From contig CAITOG010000312.1 of the NCBI GenBank assembly GCA_903893955.1, forward strand, positions 1 to 6,838: DNA of 6,838 nt. Reading direction: 5' to 3'. How positions within the stretch are numbered: the first letter of the stretch is position 1; the number at the start of each line of letters is the position of its first letter. This DNA is from an uncultured Actinomycetes bacterium (lineage in GTDB: Bacteria; Actinomycetota; Acidimicrobiia; Acidimicrobiales; RAAP-2). Under the pieces are notes generated by a model that saw only the letters and a program-made list of their open reading frames with translations, had not been told where the DNA came from and made no database searches. This document shows positions 1 through 5,663 of the stretch, one piece after another. A program made the position numbers and the translations under genes.

Positions 1-398
1 CCCTTGGCGTTGACGGTTGCGATGTGGAGCTCGGGGTTGAGGATCTCGATGTCGCCGGTGACCTGCAGGTCAGCAGCGGTCACGTCGCCGGGGCCCTTCT
101 TGTCGAGACGCAGGACCACTGACTCGTCACCGGTCATCCGAAGGAGCAAGTCCTTCAGGTTCAAGATGACGTCGGTGACGTCCTCCTTCACGCCCGGGAT
201 GGTCGTGAACTCGTGGAGAGCGTCGTCGAACTTCAGCTGCGTCACGGCTGCGCCCGGGATGGACGACAGGAGCGTGCGGCGAAGCGAGTTGCCGAGCGTG
301 TGGCCGAAGCCTGGGTCGAGCGGGCCGACAGCGAAGCGCTGTCGGTTTCCCTGCTCCTCGTCGATCGCCTCGACAGTTGGTCGCTGGATGATGAGCAT
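1..398 (-). CDS. rpoA: RNA polymerase alpha subunit, N-terminal part (cut by window edge)
   Basis: The first 132 codons are visible; the gene continues past position 1. The alpha subunit dimerises through its N-terminal domain to nucleate core RNA polymerase assembly, while its C-terminal domain (not seen) contacts DNA and activators. The reading begins MLIIQRPTVEAIDEEQGN and contains the dimerisation signature FGHTLGNSLRRTLLSSIPGA (31-50), then LHEFTTIPGVKEDVTDVILN (61-80). Arg40-Arg41 match the conserved arginines, one of which contacts the beta subunit in E. coli (Arg45). The segment around 108-132 (AADLQVTGDIEILNPELHIA) is also typical. The start at ATG 398 has GAGGAG 8 bases upstream. 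rpoA after rpsD is the standard order, and rplQ would be expected next. Confidence 0.97.
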   Translation of the reverse strand, partial: MLIIQRPTVEAIDEEQGNRQRFAVGPLDPGFGHTLGNSLRRTLLSSIPGAAVTQLKFDDALHEFTTIPGVKEDVTDVILNLKDLLLRMTGDESVVLRLDKKGPGDVTAADLQVTGDIEILNPELHIATVNAK

Positions 399-439
399 TG
401 CGGTGGCTCCTCGGTGGTCTTGAAAAGAGAACTAGGGGG
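399..439 (-). other. rpsD-rpoA junction with rpoA Shine-Dalgarno
   Basis: The 41 bases between the rpsD stop and rpoA ATG contain a pyrimidine-rich stretch (AGTTCTCTTTTC on the transcribed strand) and then two CCACCG copies flanking GAGGAG, which sits 8 bases before the rpoA start. I see no hairpin or promoter here. A pyrimidine-rich, likely unstructured spacer before a strong Shine-Dalgarno would allow independent initiation on rpoA, whose product is needed in different amounts from ribosomal proteins. Confidence 0.5.
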
Positions 440-1087
440 TTACTTCGAGTACAGCTCGACGATGAGCGCCTCTTGGACTGGCTCGTTGATCTGCTCCCGG
501 ATGGGCTGGTTGAGCACCGTCACCTGGAAGCCGTCCTCGGCCGCCTCGAGCCACGAGGGCAGCTCGTGGTCAAGCGTGTCGCGGTTGCGGCGGACGTGGA
601 AGTTCTCACGGCTCGCTGGCTTCAGCGCGACGACGTCGCCCTTGCGGACACGGAACGACGGGATCGTCACCCGCTTGCCGTTGACCGTCACGTGACCGTG
701 GCGGACGAACTGGCGAGCCTGGCTGCGGCTCGCGCCCCAGCCGGCACGGTAGGCGACGTTGTCGAGGCGCAGCTCGAGCATGATCAGCAGGTTCTCACCC
801 GTGATGCCCTCTCGGCGGCTGGCCTCTTTGTAGAGGTTGCGGAACTGCTTCTCGAGCACGCCGTAGATACGGCGGGCCTTCTGCTTCTCACGAAGCTGAG
901 TGAGGTACTCCGACCCCTGGCGCATGCGGTCGCGACCGTGCTCGCCCGGGGGGTAGTTCCGGCTCGCCCGGTCGGTGACCTGGTCAGAGACGGGGCACTT
1001 CATCGAATAGCAGCGCTCTCCCTTGAGGAAGAGCTTGGTGCGCTCGCGCCGGCAAAGCCGGCAAACGGGACCTGTGTAGCGGGCCAT
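440..1087 (-). CDS. rpsD: 30S ribosomal protein S4, zinc-knuckle (C+) form
   Basis: S4 is a primary 16S rRNA-binding protein that nucleates 30S body assembly; in several bacteria it also represses ribosomal-protein genes by binding their mRNA. The 215 residues open MARYTGPVCRLCRRE and include Cys9, Cys12, Cys26 and Cys31, a four-cysteine zinc site absent from Mycobacterium and Streptomyces S4 as I recall them. NYPPGEHG (44-51), LREKQKARRIYGVLEKQF (65-82) and the S4 RNA-binding domain (about 105-170: LDNVAYRAGWG, ARQFVRHGHVTVNGKRV) follow. The end is QINEPVQEALIVELYSK. The frame stays open upstream to 1345, but ATG 1087 has AGGAG 8 bases upstream and gives the family N-terminus. It is 41 bases from rpoA. 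Confidence 0.98.
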   Translation of the reverse strand: MARYTGPVCRLCRRERTKLFLKGERCYSMKCPVSDQVTDRASRNYPPGEHGRDRMRQGSEYLTQLREKQKARRIYGVLEKQFRNLYKEASRREGITGENLLIMLELRLDNVAYRAGWGASRSQARQFVRHGHVTVNGKRVTIPSFRVRKGDVVALKPASRENFHVRRNRDTLDHELPSWLEAAEDGFQVTVLNQPIREQINEPVQEALIVELYSK

Positions 1088-1103
1088 GAAGCTTCTCTCC
1101 TGC

Positions 1104-1499
1104 TCAGACCCGGCGCCGCTTCTTGGGGCGGCAGCCGTTGTGGGGGATGGGGGTGACGTCCTTGATGCCGACGACTTCGATGCCGGCGGCTGCGATGGAG
1201 CGGATGGCGGTCTCTCGACCAGAGCCGGGGCCCCGGACGTAGACGTCGACCTTGCGGACGCCGTGCTCCATTGCCTTGCGTGCAGCCTGCTCAGCTGCGA
1301 GCTGGGCTGCGAACGGGGTCGACTTGCGCGACCCCTTGAAGCCAACGTTCCCGGCCGATGCCCAGGACAGGACGTTGCCCTCTGGGTCGGTGATCGAGAC
1401 GATGGTGTTGTTGAACGAACTCTTGATGTGAGCGACGCCGTAGGCGACGTTCTTGCGCTCTCGACGACGGGGTCGCCGGGTTCCCTGGGGCTTCGCCAT
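1104..1499 (-). CDS. rpsK: 30S ribosomal protein S11
   Basis: The product is 131 residues (family about 125-135). S11 lies on the 30S platform next to the 16S 3' end, where the Shine-Dalgarno helix forms. Signature blocks are HIKSSFNNTIVSITDPEGNV (24-43), SAGNVGFKGSRKSTPFAAQL (48-67), VRGPGSGRETAIRS (88-101) and the C-terminal DVTPIPHNGCRPKKRRRV (114-131). The N-terminus has a basic arginine-rich lead (residues 8-16), which is common. The ATG at 1499 overlaps the rpsM TAA by one base and has only a weak AAGG upstream, so translational coupling is likely. The stop lies 16 bases before the rpsD start. Confidence 0.98.
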   Translation of the reverse strand: MAKPQGTRRPRRRERKNVAYGVAHIKSSFNNTIVSITDPEGNVLSWASAGNVGFKGSRKSTPFAAQLAAEQAARKAMEHGVRKVDVYVRGPGSGRETAIRSIAAAGIEVVGIKDVTPIPHNGCRPKKRRRV

Positions 1500-1876
1500 T
1501 ACTTCTTGACCTTCTTCTTCCCGGCCACGGTCTTCTTCGGGCCCTTCCTGGTGCGAGCGTTGGTGTGGGTGCGCTGGCCGTGGACCGGCAGGCCCTTGCG
1601 GTGGCGTACACCCTGGTAGCAGTTGATCTCCATCTTGCGACGAATGTCCTGGGCGACGTCACGTCGCAGGTCACCCTCGACGGTCAAGTTGTCGTCGATC
1701 CAGGTGCGGAGTGCGTTGATCTCGTCGTCGGTCAGGTCGCGCACCCGGGTGTCAGGGTTCACGCCGGTCTCAGCGAGCGCGTTCTTCGAGGTGGTCAGCC
1801 CAACCCCGTAGATGTAGGTCAGCGAGATCTCCACCCGCTTCTCACGGGGGATGTCAACGCCTGCGATACGTGCCAT
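1499..1876 (-). CDS. rpsM: 30S ribosomal protein S13
   Basis: The product is 125 residues, within the normal 115-126 range. S13 sits in the 30S head, contacts P-site tRNA through its C-terminal tail, and forms intersubunit bridges with the 50S subunit. The opening MARIAGVDIPREKRVEISLTY is diagnostic, as are YIYGVGLTTSK (21-31, helix-hairpin-helix), CYQGVRHRKGLPVHGQRT (86-103) and NARTRKGPKKT (106-116). The very basic tail ends KKKVKK and would reach the tRNA site. The ATG at 1876 has AGAGGA 7 bases upstream. The TAA stop overlaps the rpsK start by one base (TAATG). In E. coli S13 is first in the alpha operon; here infA and rpmJ precede it, as usual in Gram-positives. Confidence 0.98.
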   Translation of the reverse strand: MARIAGVDIPREKRVEISLTYIYGVGLTTSKNALAETGVNPDTRVRDLTDDEINALRTWIDDNLTVEGDLRRDVAQDIRRKMEINCYQGVRHRKGLPVHGQRTHTNARTRKGPKKTVAGKKKVKK

Positions 1877-1891
1877 CAGTAGTCCTCTTCC

Positions 1892-2005
1892 TCAGCCCTG
1901 GCGCTGCTTGTGGCGCGGGTTCTCGCAGATGACCCGGACGTTGCCGGCCCGGCGGATCACCTTGCACTTCTCACACATCGGCTTGACACTCGGTCGTACC
2001 TTCAT
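1892..2005 (-). CDS. rpmJ: 50S ribosomal protein L36, zinc-binding form
   Basis: This 37-residue gene is easily missed because of its size. It begins MKVRPSVKPMCEKC and ends with ENPRHKQRQG, matching bacterial L36, which helps organise 23S rRNA near the base of the L7/L12 stalk. The four zinc ligands are all present at the canonical positions, Cys11, Cys14, Cys27 and His32, so this is the zinc-containing (C+) form rather than the cysteine-free paralogue made by some bacteria under zinc starvation. The ATG at 2005 has an AGAGGAAG stretch 5 bases upstream. It sits between infA and rpsM, the usual place, with gaps of 26 and 15 bases. Confidence 0.97.
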   Translation of the reverse strand: MKVRPSVKPMCEKCKVIRRAGNVRVICENPRHKQRQG

Positions 2006-2031
2006 CGTTCTTCCTCTCGACCCTGCCCGGG

Positions 2032-2256
2032 CTACTTGTATCGGTAGGTGATGCGCCCGCGGGTCAGGTCGTAGGGCGTGAGCTCTACCTGGACCTTGTC
2101 GCCGGGAAGGATCCGGATGCGGTGCATCCTCATCTTCCCGGAGCTGTGCGCGAGCACCTTGTGCCCGTTCTCGAGCTCCACGCGGAACATGGCGTTGGGC
2201 AGCGGTTCGACGACCGTGCCCTCGAGAACGATGGCGTCTTCCTTGGGCTTGGGCAG
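2032..2256 (-). CDS. infA: Translation initiation factor IF-1, with a CTG start codon
   Basis: IF-1 is a single OB-fold (S1-like) protein that binds the 30S A site and works with IF-2 and IF-3 to select initiator tRNA. From the CTG at 2256 the product is 74 residues (family about 72-74). It reads (M)PKPKEDAIVLEGTVVE at the start, then LPNAMFRVELENGHKV (19-34), SGKMRM (39-44), IRILPGDKV (47-55) and TPYDLTRGRITYRYK (60-74). The frame stays open upstream, but the nearest codons (GGA AGA TTC GCA AGG AGA ACT GAA) include no ATG, GTG or TTG, and the extension has no family counterpart. A GTG about 30 codons into the open frame would add 15 foreign residues and lacks a Shine-Dalgarno. Ser38 (usually Ile in HISGKMR) and Arg46 (usually Tyr) are unusual. 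rpmJ follows after 26 bases. Confidence 0.93.
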   Translation of the reverse strand: MPKPKEDAIVLEGTVVEPLPNAMFRVELENGHKVLAHSSGKMRMHRIRILPGDKVQVELTPYDLTRGRITYRYK

Positions 2257-2376
2257 TTCAGTTCTCCTTGCGAATCTTCCGGTACCGCCCCCAGGCGAGG
2301 GCCGCACGAGCGACCAGCACCACGTGCGGGGGGCATGTCCGAACGTCGGCACCCGACAAGGGCGCGACGAGCGGAC
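2257..2376 (-). promoter_or_regulatory. Predicted structured 5' leader of infA
   Basis: If transcription starts just after the TAGAAT element, about 120 untranslated bases precede infA. Three inverted repeats are visible. GTCCG/CGGAC (2372-2376 with 2337-2341) encloses a perfect GTCGG-GTG-CCGAC hairpin (2357-2345). Further on, a 7-bp stem CCGCACG/CGTGCGG (2329-2323 with 2308-2302) has a 14-base loop. The leader ends with the AAGGAG Shine-Dalgarno at 2269-2264. I do not recognise a known riboswitch or ribosomal-protein leader motif. Together with the 3' hairpins and the promoter candidate, this accounts for the 2257-2467 gap, in which I see no convincing small gene. Confidence 0.35.
2264..2269 (-). 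promoter_or_regulatory. Shine-Dalgarno that fixes the infA CTG start
   Basis: The transcribed strand reads AAGGAG followed by seven bases (AACTGAA) and then CTG. The strength and spacing are optimal for bacterial initiation. The same motif and spacing occur at rplO in this window (AGGAGAACTGAC then ATG), which has an undisputed start. This parallel is the main reason for choosing the CTG at 2256 as the infA start. Confidence 0.8.
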
Positions 2377-2380
2377 TTCC

Positions 2381-2409
2381 ATTCTACTCATAAACCACGA
2401 GAGCGCCAG
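2381..2409 (-). promoter_or_regulatory. Candidate promoter for the infA-rpmJ-rpsM-rpsK-rpsD-rpoA block
   Basis: On the minus strand a TAGAAT hexamer (2386-2381) matches the -10 consensus TATAAT at five of six positions. A CTGGCG (2409-2404) lies 17 bases upstream and matches TTGACA at only three of six. The -10 sits in the most A/T-rich patch of the gap (GTTTATGAGTAGAATGG), which stands out against the GC-rich surroundings. Its location in the only long non-coding interval of the window, ahead of infA, supports an internal promoter. Transcription would begin near 2373-2376. The weak -35 keeps confidence moderate. Confidence 0.42.
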
Positions 2410-2440
2410 CCCGGGCCCCGAGCCATGCTCAGGGCGGGCT
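2408..2440 (-). terminator. Candidate hairpin terminator or processing structure after map
   Basis: The transcribed strand can fold into an imperfect hairpin. An outer 6-bp stem (AGCCCG with CGGGCT) encloses a 3-bp CCC/GGG stem, a single-base bulge, and a 4-bp GAGC/GCTC stem closed by an ATG triloop, with three unpaired bases on the 3' side. It starts 27 bases downstream of the map stop, a natural place to end the upstream transcript. There is no adjacent run of Ts, only GGTTTAT about 12 bases on, so termination efficiency is uncertain. It overlaps the proposed -35 element of the downstream promoter by two bases. Confidence 0.3.
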
Positions 2441-2460
2441 CGACGTGGGCTGATCGACCC

Positions 2461-2476
2461 CTCCCCCTCAGGGGAG
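2461..2476 (-). other. Short GC hairpin overlapping the map stop codon
   Basis: A perfect 6-bp inverted repeat, CTCCCC and GGGGAG, is separated by a 4-base loop (TGAG on the transcribed strand) that contains the last two bases of the map TGA stop or the base after it. No T-tract follows, so this is not a classical intrinsic terminator. It could affect mRNA stability or 3'-end processing. Its chance occurrence in GC-rich DNA is not negligible. Confidence 0.3.
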
Positions 2477-3211
2477 TGTGAAGATCTCCGGGCCGTGATC
2501 GGTCACCGCGATGGTGTGCTCGAAGTGGGCCGAGCGCTTGCCATCAGCCGTGATCACGCCCCAGCCGTCCTCGATCGTCATCGTCTCAGGTGTCCCGGCG
2601 TTGACCATCGGCTCGACGGCGAAGACCATGCCGGTCTTGAGCGTCGGGCCGGGGCTGCCGGGCCAGTAGTTGGGTACCTGAGGCTGCTCGTGCATGGCAG
2701 TGCCGATGGCGTGACCCACATACTCACGCACCACCGTGAAGCCAGCGGCTTCGGCGACGTCCTGCACGGCACGACCGACCTCGTGGAGCCGGTTGCCCTT
2801 CGTGAGCTGCTCGATCCCGGCGAAGAGGCTCCGCTCGGTCACCTCGAGCAGGCGCGCCGACGCCGCATCGATCTCGCCGACACCGGCGGTATAGGCAGCG
2901 TCGCCGTGGTAGCCCTCGATGATGGCGCCACAGTCGACGCTGATGATGTCACCCTCTTCTAAGACCACGAGGTCTGAGGGGATGCCGTGGACGATCATGT
3001 CGTTGGGGCTGGTGCAGATCACGGCTGGGAAGCCGTGATAGCCGAGGAAGTTCGACACCGCCCCGCGCCGCTCGATGACCTCGGCGGCCACCTTGTTGAG
3101 ATCCATCGTGGTGATGCCAGGGCGGATCGCCGCCCGGGTCTTCTCGTGCATCTCTGCGACAACCTTGCCAGCACGACGCATCTTCTCGAGCTCGCCCGCG
3201 TTCCGCCTCAT
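2468..3211 (-). CDS. map: Methionine aminopeptidase, type I
   Basis: This cytosolic metalloenzyme removes the initiator methionine from new proteins after deformylation. The 247 residues form a single pita-bread domain without the N-terminal zinc-finger or SH3-binding extension of longer type Ia/Ic forms. All five metal ligands can be placed: Asp93 (SVDCGA), Asp104 (YHGDAAYT), His167 (VGHAIG), Glu200 (AVEPM) and Glu231 (HFEHTIAV). The catalytic histidines His75 (IVHGIP) and His174 (AMHE) are also present. Every one is offset by four from its E. coli counterpart, so the alignment is essentially gap-free there. Ala168 replaces the glycine of the more common GHGIG. The gene starts at ATG 3211 with AAGGAG 5 bases upstream and overlaps the adk stop by four bases. 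It is followed by a 211-base non-coding gap. Confidence 0.98.
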   Translation of the reverse strand: MRRNAGELEKMRRAGKVVAEMHEKTRAAIRPGITTMDLNKVAAEVIERRGAVSNFLGYHGFPAVICTSPNDMIVHGIPSDLVVLEEGDIISVDCGAIIEGYHGDAAYTAGVGEIDAASARLLEVTERSLFAGIEQLTKGNRLHEVGRAVQDVAEAAGFTVVREYVGHAIGTAMHEQPQVPNYWPGSPGPTLKTGMVFAVEPMVNAGTPETMTIEDGWGVITADGKRSAHFEHTIAVTDHGPEIFTLP

Positions 3212-3876
3212 CCGTGCTCCTTCTTGCGCCGCTCGACGACCTCGACCGTCGACTTGAGGACCTCGTCAGGGGTCCGGCTGCCGTCGATGGTCTCGAGCAG
3301 GCCCCGCTCGAGGTAGAAGTCGATCAGCGGCAGGGTCTCGCGCTCATAGGCCTGGAGCCTCGTCATGATGGCCTCTGCAGTGTCGTCAGGTCGTTGCACC
3401 ACCTCTCCCCCGCACACGTCGCACAGCCAGCGCTGCACCGGCGGCTCCGAGGTCGAGTAGATCGACCCGCAGTCGACGCACGTCCGCCTCGAGACGAGTC
3501 GTTGCAGCACCAGGTCGGTCGGGACGTCAAGGTTCACGACGCAGTGCAGCGGCCTCGCGGCGACGATCTCTTCGAGCATCGTGGCTTGGACCACGGTGCG
3601 CGGGTAGCCGTCCAAGATGAAGCCCCTGGTGGTGGCGTCTCGCTCGGTCAGGCGCTCGTCGACCATCCGGGTGATCAGCTCGTCAGGGAGCAGCTCGCCC
3701 GTCGACATGAGCGATTCGGCTTCGATGCCGAGCGGTGTCTGGGCACGCACTGCGGCGCGCAACATGTCACCCGTCGAGATGTGTGGGACCGCGTAGCGAT
3801 GTGAGAGACGCACGCACTGCGTCCCCTTGCCTGCCCCCTGCTTTCCGAGGACCACCAGCCTGACCCCGGCCGCCAT
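3208..3876 (-). CDS. adk: Adenylate kinase, long-lid zinc-binding type
   Basis: The enzyme interconverts ATP + AMP and 2 ADP in the cytosol. The 222 residues match the long-lid class. The P-loop GKQGAGKGT is at 11-19 (Lys17 binds phosphate); many family members have GPPGAGKGT, so Lys-Gln at 12-13 is a variant. The AMP site includes STGDMLR (34-40), and FILDGYPRT (86-94) follows, where family members usually have GFPRT. The lid (about 126-165) holds Cys133, Cys136, Cys152 and Cys155 in two CxxC pairs, the zinc knuckle found in Gram-positive Adk. QRPDD (161-165) and LQAYERETLPLIDFY (174-188) complete the fold. ATG 3876 lies 4 bases after the secY stop with no good Shine-Dalgarno, so coupling is likely. 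The stop overlaps the map start (ATGA). Confidence 0.98.
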   Translation of the reverse strand: MAAGVRLVVLGKQGAGKGTQCVRLSHRYAVPHISTGDMLRAAVRAQTPLGIEAESLMSTGELLPDELITRMVDERLTERDATTRGFILDGYPRTVVQATMLEEIVAARPLHCVVNLDVPTDLVLQRLVSRRTCVDCGSIYSTSEPPVQRWLCDVCGGEVVQRPDDTAEAIMTRLQAYERETLPLIDFYLERGLLETIDGSRTPDEVLKSTVEVVERRKKEHG

Positions 3877-3880
3877 AGGA

Positions 3881-5167
3881 CTACTTGAGGAAGCCCTCGT
3901 AGTTACGCATCATCAGCTGGCTGTCGATCTGGCGCATGGTCTCCAAGGCCACGCCGACGCTGATCAGCAGCGTCGTCCCGTAGAACGGGAACCGGTTCAG
4001 GTGCCAGAGCGCCATGAGGACGCTCGGCAGCACAGCGACGAGGCCGAGGAAGAGCGCACCGACGACGGTGATGCGGCTGAGAAGGTGTGCGAAGTAGCGC
4101 TCGGTGGGGGGTCCTGGACGGATGCCCGGGACGAAGCCACCCTGCTTGCGGATGATGTCGGCCTGCTGGTGCGGGTCGAAGGCGATGTACACGTAGAAGA
4201 ACGTGAAGGCCACGATCAAGAGGAAGTAGATCCCGATGTACACGAAGCTCGTCGGGGTCAGCGAGTGGGTGACGAAGTTCTGGAACCAGCCCCACGGGAT
4301 GATGTTCGAGAGCAGCACCGGGATGTAGAGCACCGATGAGGCGAAGATGATCGGGATCACACCGGCCTGGTTCACCTTGAGCGGGATGTACGTGGAGTTG
4401 CCGCCCATCTCACGGCGACCCACCACGCGACGCGCGAAGGTGACCGGGATGCGGCGCTGGCCCTGGTCCATGAAGACGATGAAGACGAGCAGGCCCAACG
4501 AGAGGGCCAGCATCACGGCGAACTTGAGCGTGCCGCCCTCAGCCAGGATCGCACGGCCACCCGAGGGGATGGCGGCGACGACGTTGGCGAAGATGAGGAT
4601 CGACATCCCCTGGCCGATGCCGCGCTGGGTGATGAGCTCAGCCAGCCACATCACGAAGGCGGTCCCAGCGGTCAGGCACAGCACCATGAACACACCGAGC
4701 GGAAGAGTGAACTTCGGGATCAGGTCGATGGTCGAGCCGATGAGCGCCTGGTCGTGGCCGTGGAAGGCGTAGACGAGGCCGGTGGCCTGCATGAGCGCCA
4801 AGGCGACCGTCAGGTACCGGGTGGTCTGGGTGATCTTCTTCTGGCCGACCGCACCCTGGTCCCGCCACTCCTCGAGCTTCGGGATCACGGTGGTGAGGAG
4901 CTGGATGATGATCGAGCTCGTGATGTACGGCATCACACCGAGACCGAAGATGGCCAGCCGTGTGAGCGCGCCGCCCGAGAACAGGTTCAAGAACCCGAGG
5001 ACTCCCGACGCCCCTGCCTTCGCCTGGAGCAACTGCACCTGCGCGTACGAGACCCCGGGGACCGGGATGTTCGCACCGAGCTGGTAGAGCGCGATGACGG
5101 CGAGGGTGAAGACGACCTTGTTGCGGAGGTCCGGGACCCGGAAGATGTTCGCGAGCCGAGAGAGCAC
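3881..5167 (-). CDS. secY: Preprotein translocase channel subunit SecY
   Basis: The product is 428 residues, normal for SecY, the membrane channel through which unfolded preproteins pass with SecE, SecG and SecA. About ten hydrophobic spans can be read, roughly at 17-37, 71-93, 118-136, 153-176, 185-203, 214-234, 267-290, 307-330, 366-388 and 394-412. Diagnostic motifs are GANIPVPGV (31-39), GVMPYITSSIIIQLL (77-91), RGIGQGMSILIFANV (182-196), the basic cytosolic C4 loop (235-266) and the C5 loop GGFVPGIRPG (343-352). Arg350 matches the arginine essential for SecA-driven transport in E. coli (Arg357). The tail SQLMMRNYEGFLK is typical. The start is GTG at 5167, 9 bases after the rplO stop, with only a weak AGG upstream. 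The alternative is a later start, but that would remove the conserved N-terminal LANIFRVPDLRNK segment. Confidence 0.98.
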   Translation of the reverse strand: MLSRLANIFRVPDLRNKVVFTLAVIALYQLGANIPVPGVSYAQVQLLQAKAGASGVLGFLNLFSGGALTRLAIFGLGVMPYITSSIIIQLLTTVIPKLEEWRDQGAVGQKKITQTTRYLTVALALMQATGLVYAFHGHDQALIGSTIDLIPKFTLPLGVFMVLCLTAGTAFVMWLAELITQRGIGQGMSILIFANVVAAIPSGGRAILAEGGTLKFAVMLALSLGLLVFIVFMDQGQRRIPVTFARRVVGRREMGGNSTYIPLKVNQAGVIPIIFASSVLYIPVLLSNIIPWGWFQNFVTHSLTPTSFVYIGIYFLLIVAFTFFYVYIAFDPHQQADIIRKQGGFVPGIRPGPPTERYFAHLLSRITVVGALFLGLVAVLPSVLMALWHLNRFPFYGTTLLISVGVALETMRQIDSQLMMRNYEGFLK

Positions 5168-5176
5168 GTGAGAAAC

Positions 5177-5662
5177 CTAGCGGTTCGTGTGGGCGTTGCC
5201 CTTGGCAGGCGGTCGAACGTCGAAGGGCATGTCGACCTTCTCGAGCGTTCCACCGGCTGCGGTGATGGCGGCCTCGGCCGAGGCGCTCCATGCGTGCGCC
5301 TTGACGGTGATCGCCTTGCTCACGGTGCCGCGACCCAGGATCTTGACCAGACCGCCCTTTCGCAGCAGGCCGTTGGCAATGAGCGCCTCCGGGTCGACCG
5401 TGTCGAGCCCAAGGCCGTCGAGGGCGTCCAAGTTGACTGGCGTGTACTCGACCCGGAACGGGTTGGTGAAGCCCTTGAGCTTCGGCAGGCGCTGCATCAG
5501 GGGCAGCTGGCCACCCTCGAAGCCGGCCGGAATCGTGTCACGAGCCTTCTGGCCCTTGGTCCCTCGACCAGCGGTCTTGCCGCCCTTCCCTGCGATGCCT
5601 CGACCGACGCGGTGACGCTTCTTGGTCGAGCCCGGGTTCGGGGTGAGATCGTGGAGCTTCAT
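5177..5662 (-). CDS. rplO: 50S ribosomal protein L15
   Basis: The product is 161 residues; bacterial L15 is normally about 145-160. L15 is a late-assembling 50S protein with a long extension reaching into 23S rRNA. The N-terminal extension shows the diagnostic Gly/Lys/Arg-rich segment at 16-41 (RVGRGIAGKGGKTAGRG, then TKGQKAR). It is followed by GFEGGQLPLMQRLPK (48-62) and the globular C-terminal domain with ILGRGTVSKAITVKAHAWSA (108-127). The last dozen residues (PPAKGNAHTNR) are a short polar extension beyond the usual fold. The ATG at 5662 comes one base after the rpmD stop. A strong AGGAG sits 7 bases upstream (AGGAGAACTGACATG), an arrangement nearly identical to the one at infA. Confidence 0.98.
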   Translation of the reverse strand: MKLHDLTPNPGSTKKRHRVGRGIAGKGGKTAGRGTKGQKARDTIPAGFEGGQLPLMQRLPKLKGFTNPFRVEYTPVNLDALDGLGLDTVDPEALIANGLLRKGGLVKILGRGTVSKAITVKAHAWSASAEAAITAAGGTLEKVDMPFDVRPPAKGNAHTNR

Positions 5663-5663
5663 G

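Noticed and set aside
1048..1062. Perfect GCCGGC-AAA-GCCGGC hairpin early in rpsD, considered as an S4 autoregulatory site
   Set aside because: It is explained by repeated TGC CGG codons for the CRLCR zinc knuckle. Without conservation data there is no reason to assign regulation.
398..1156. Long plus-strand open frame (252 codons) opposite rpsD
   Set aside because: It is antisense to a certain ribosomal-protein gene, is explained by GC-rich third positions that remove stop codons, and has no recognisable domain.
1088..1345. N-terminal extension of rpsD up to 1345
   Set aside because: The frame is open, but it lies inside rpsK, has no S4 homology, and ATG 1087 has a good Shine-Dalgarno and gives the conserved MARYTGP start.
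2257..2391. N-terminal extension of infA up to 2391 (ATG start)
   Set aside because: The extra 45 residues are unlike any IF-1 and the proposed ATG lies inside or just upstream of the -10 element. The strong Shine-Dalgarno belongs to the CTG start.
2078..2962. Plus-strand open frame of 294 codons opposite infA and map
   Set aside because: It crosses two conserved minus-strand genes and the gap between them, has no family resemblance, and its low-complexity Arg/Asp/Gly composition is typical of antisense shadows.
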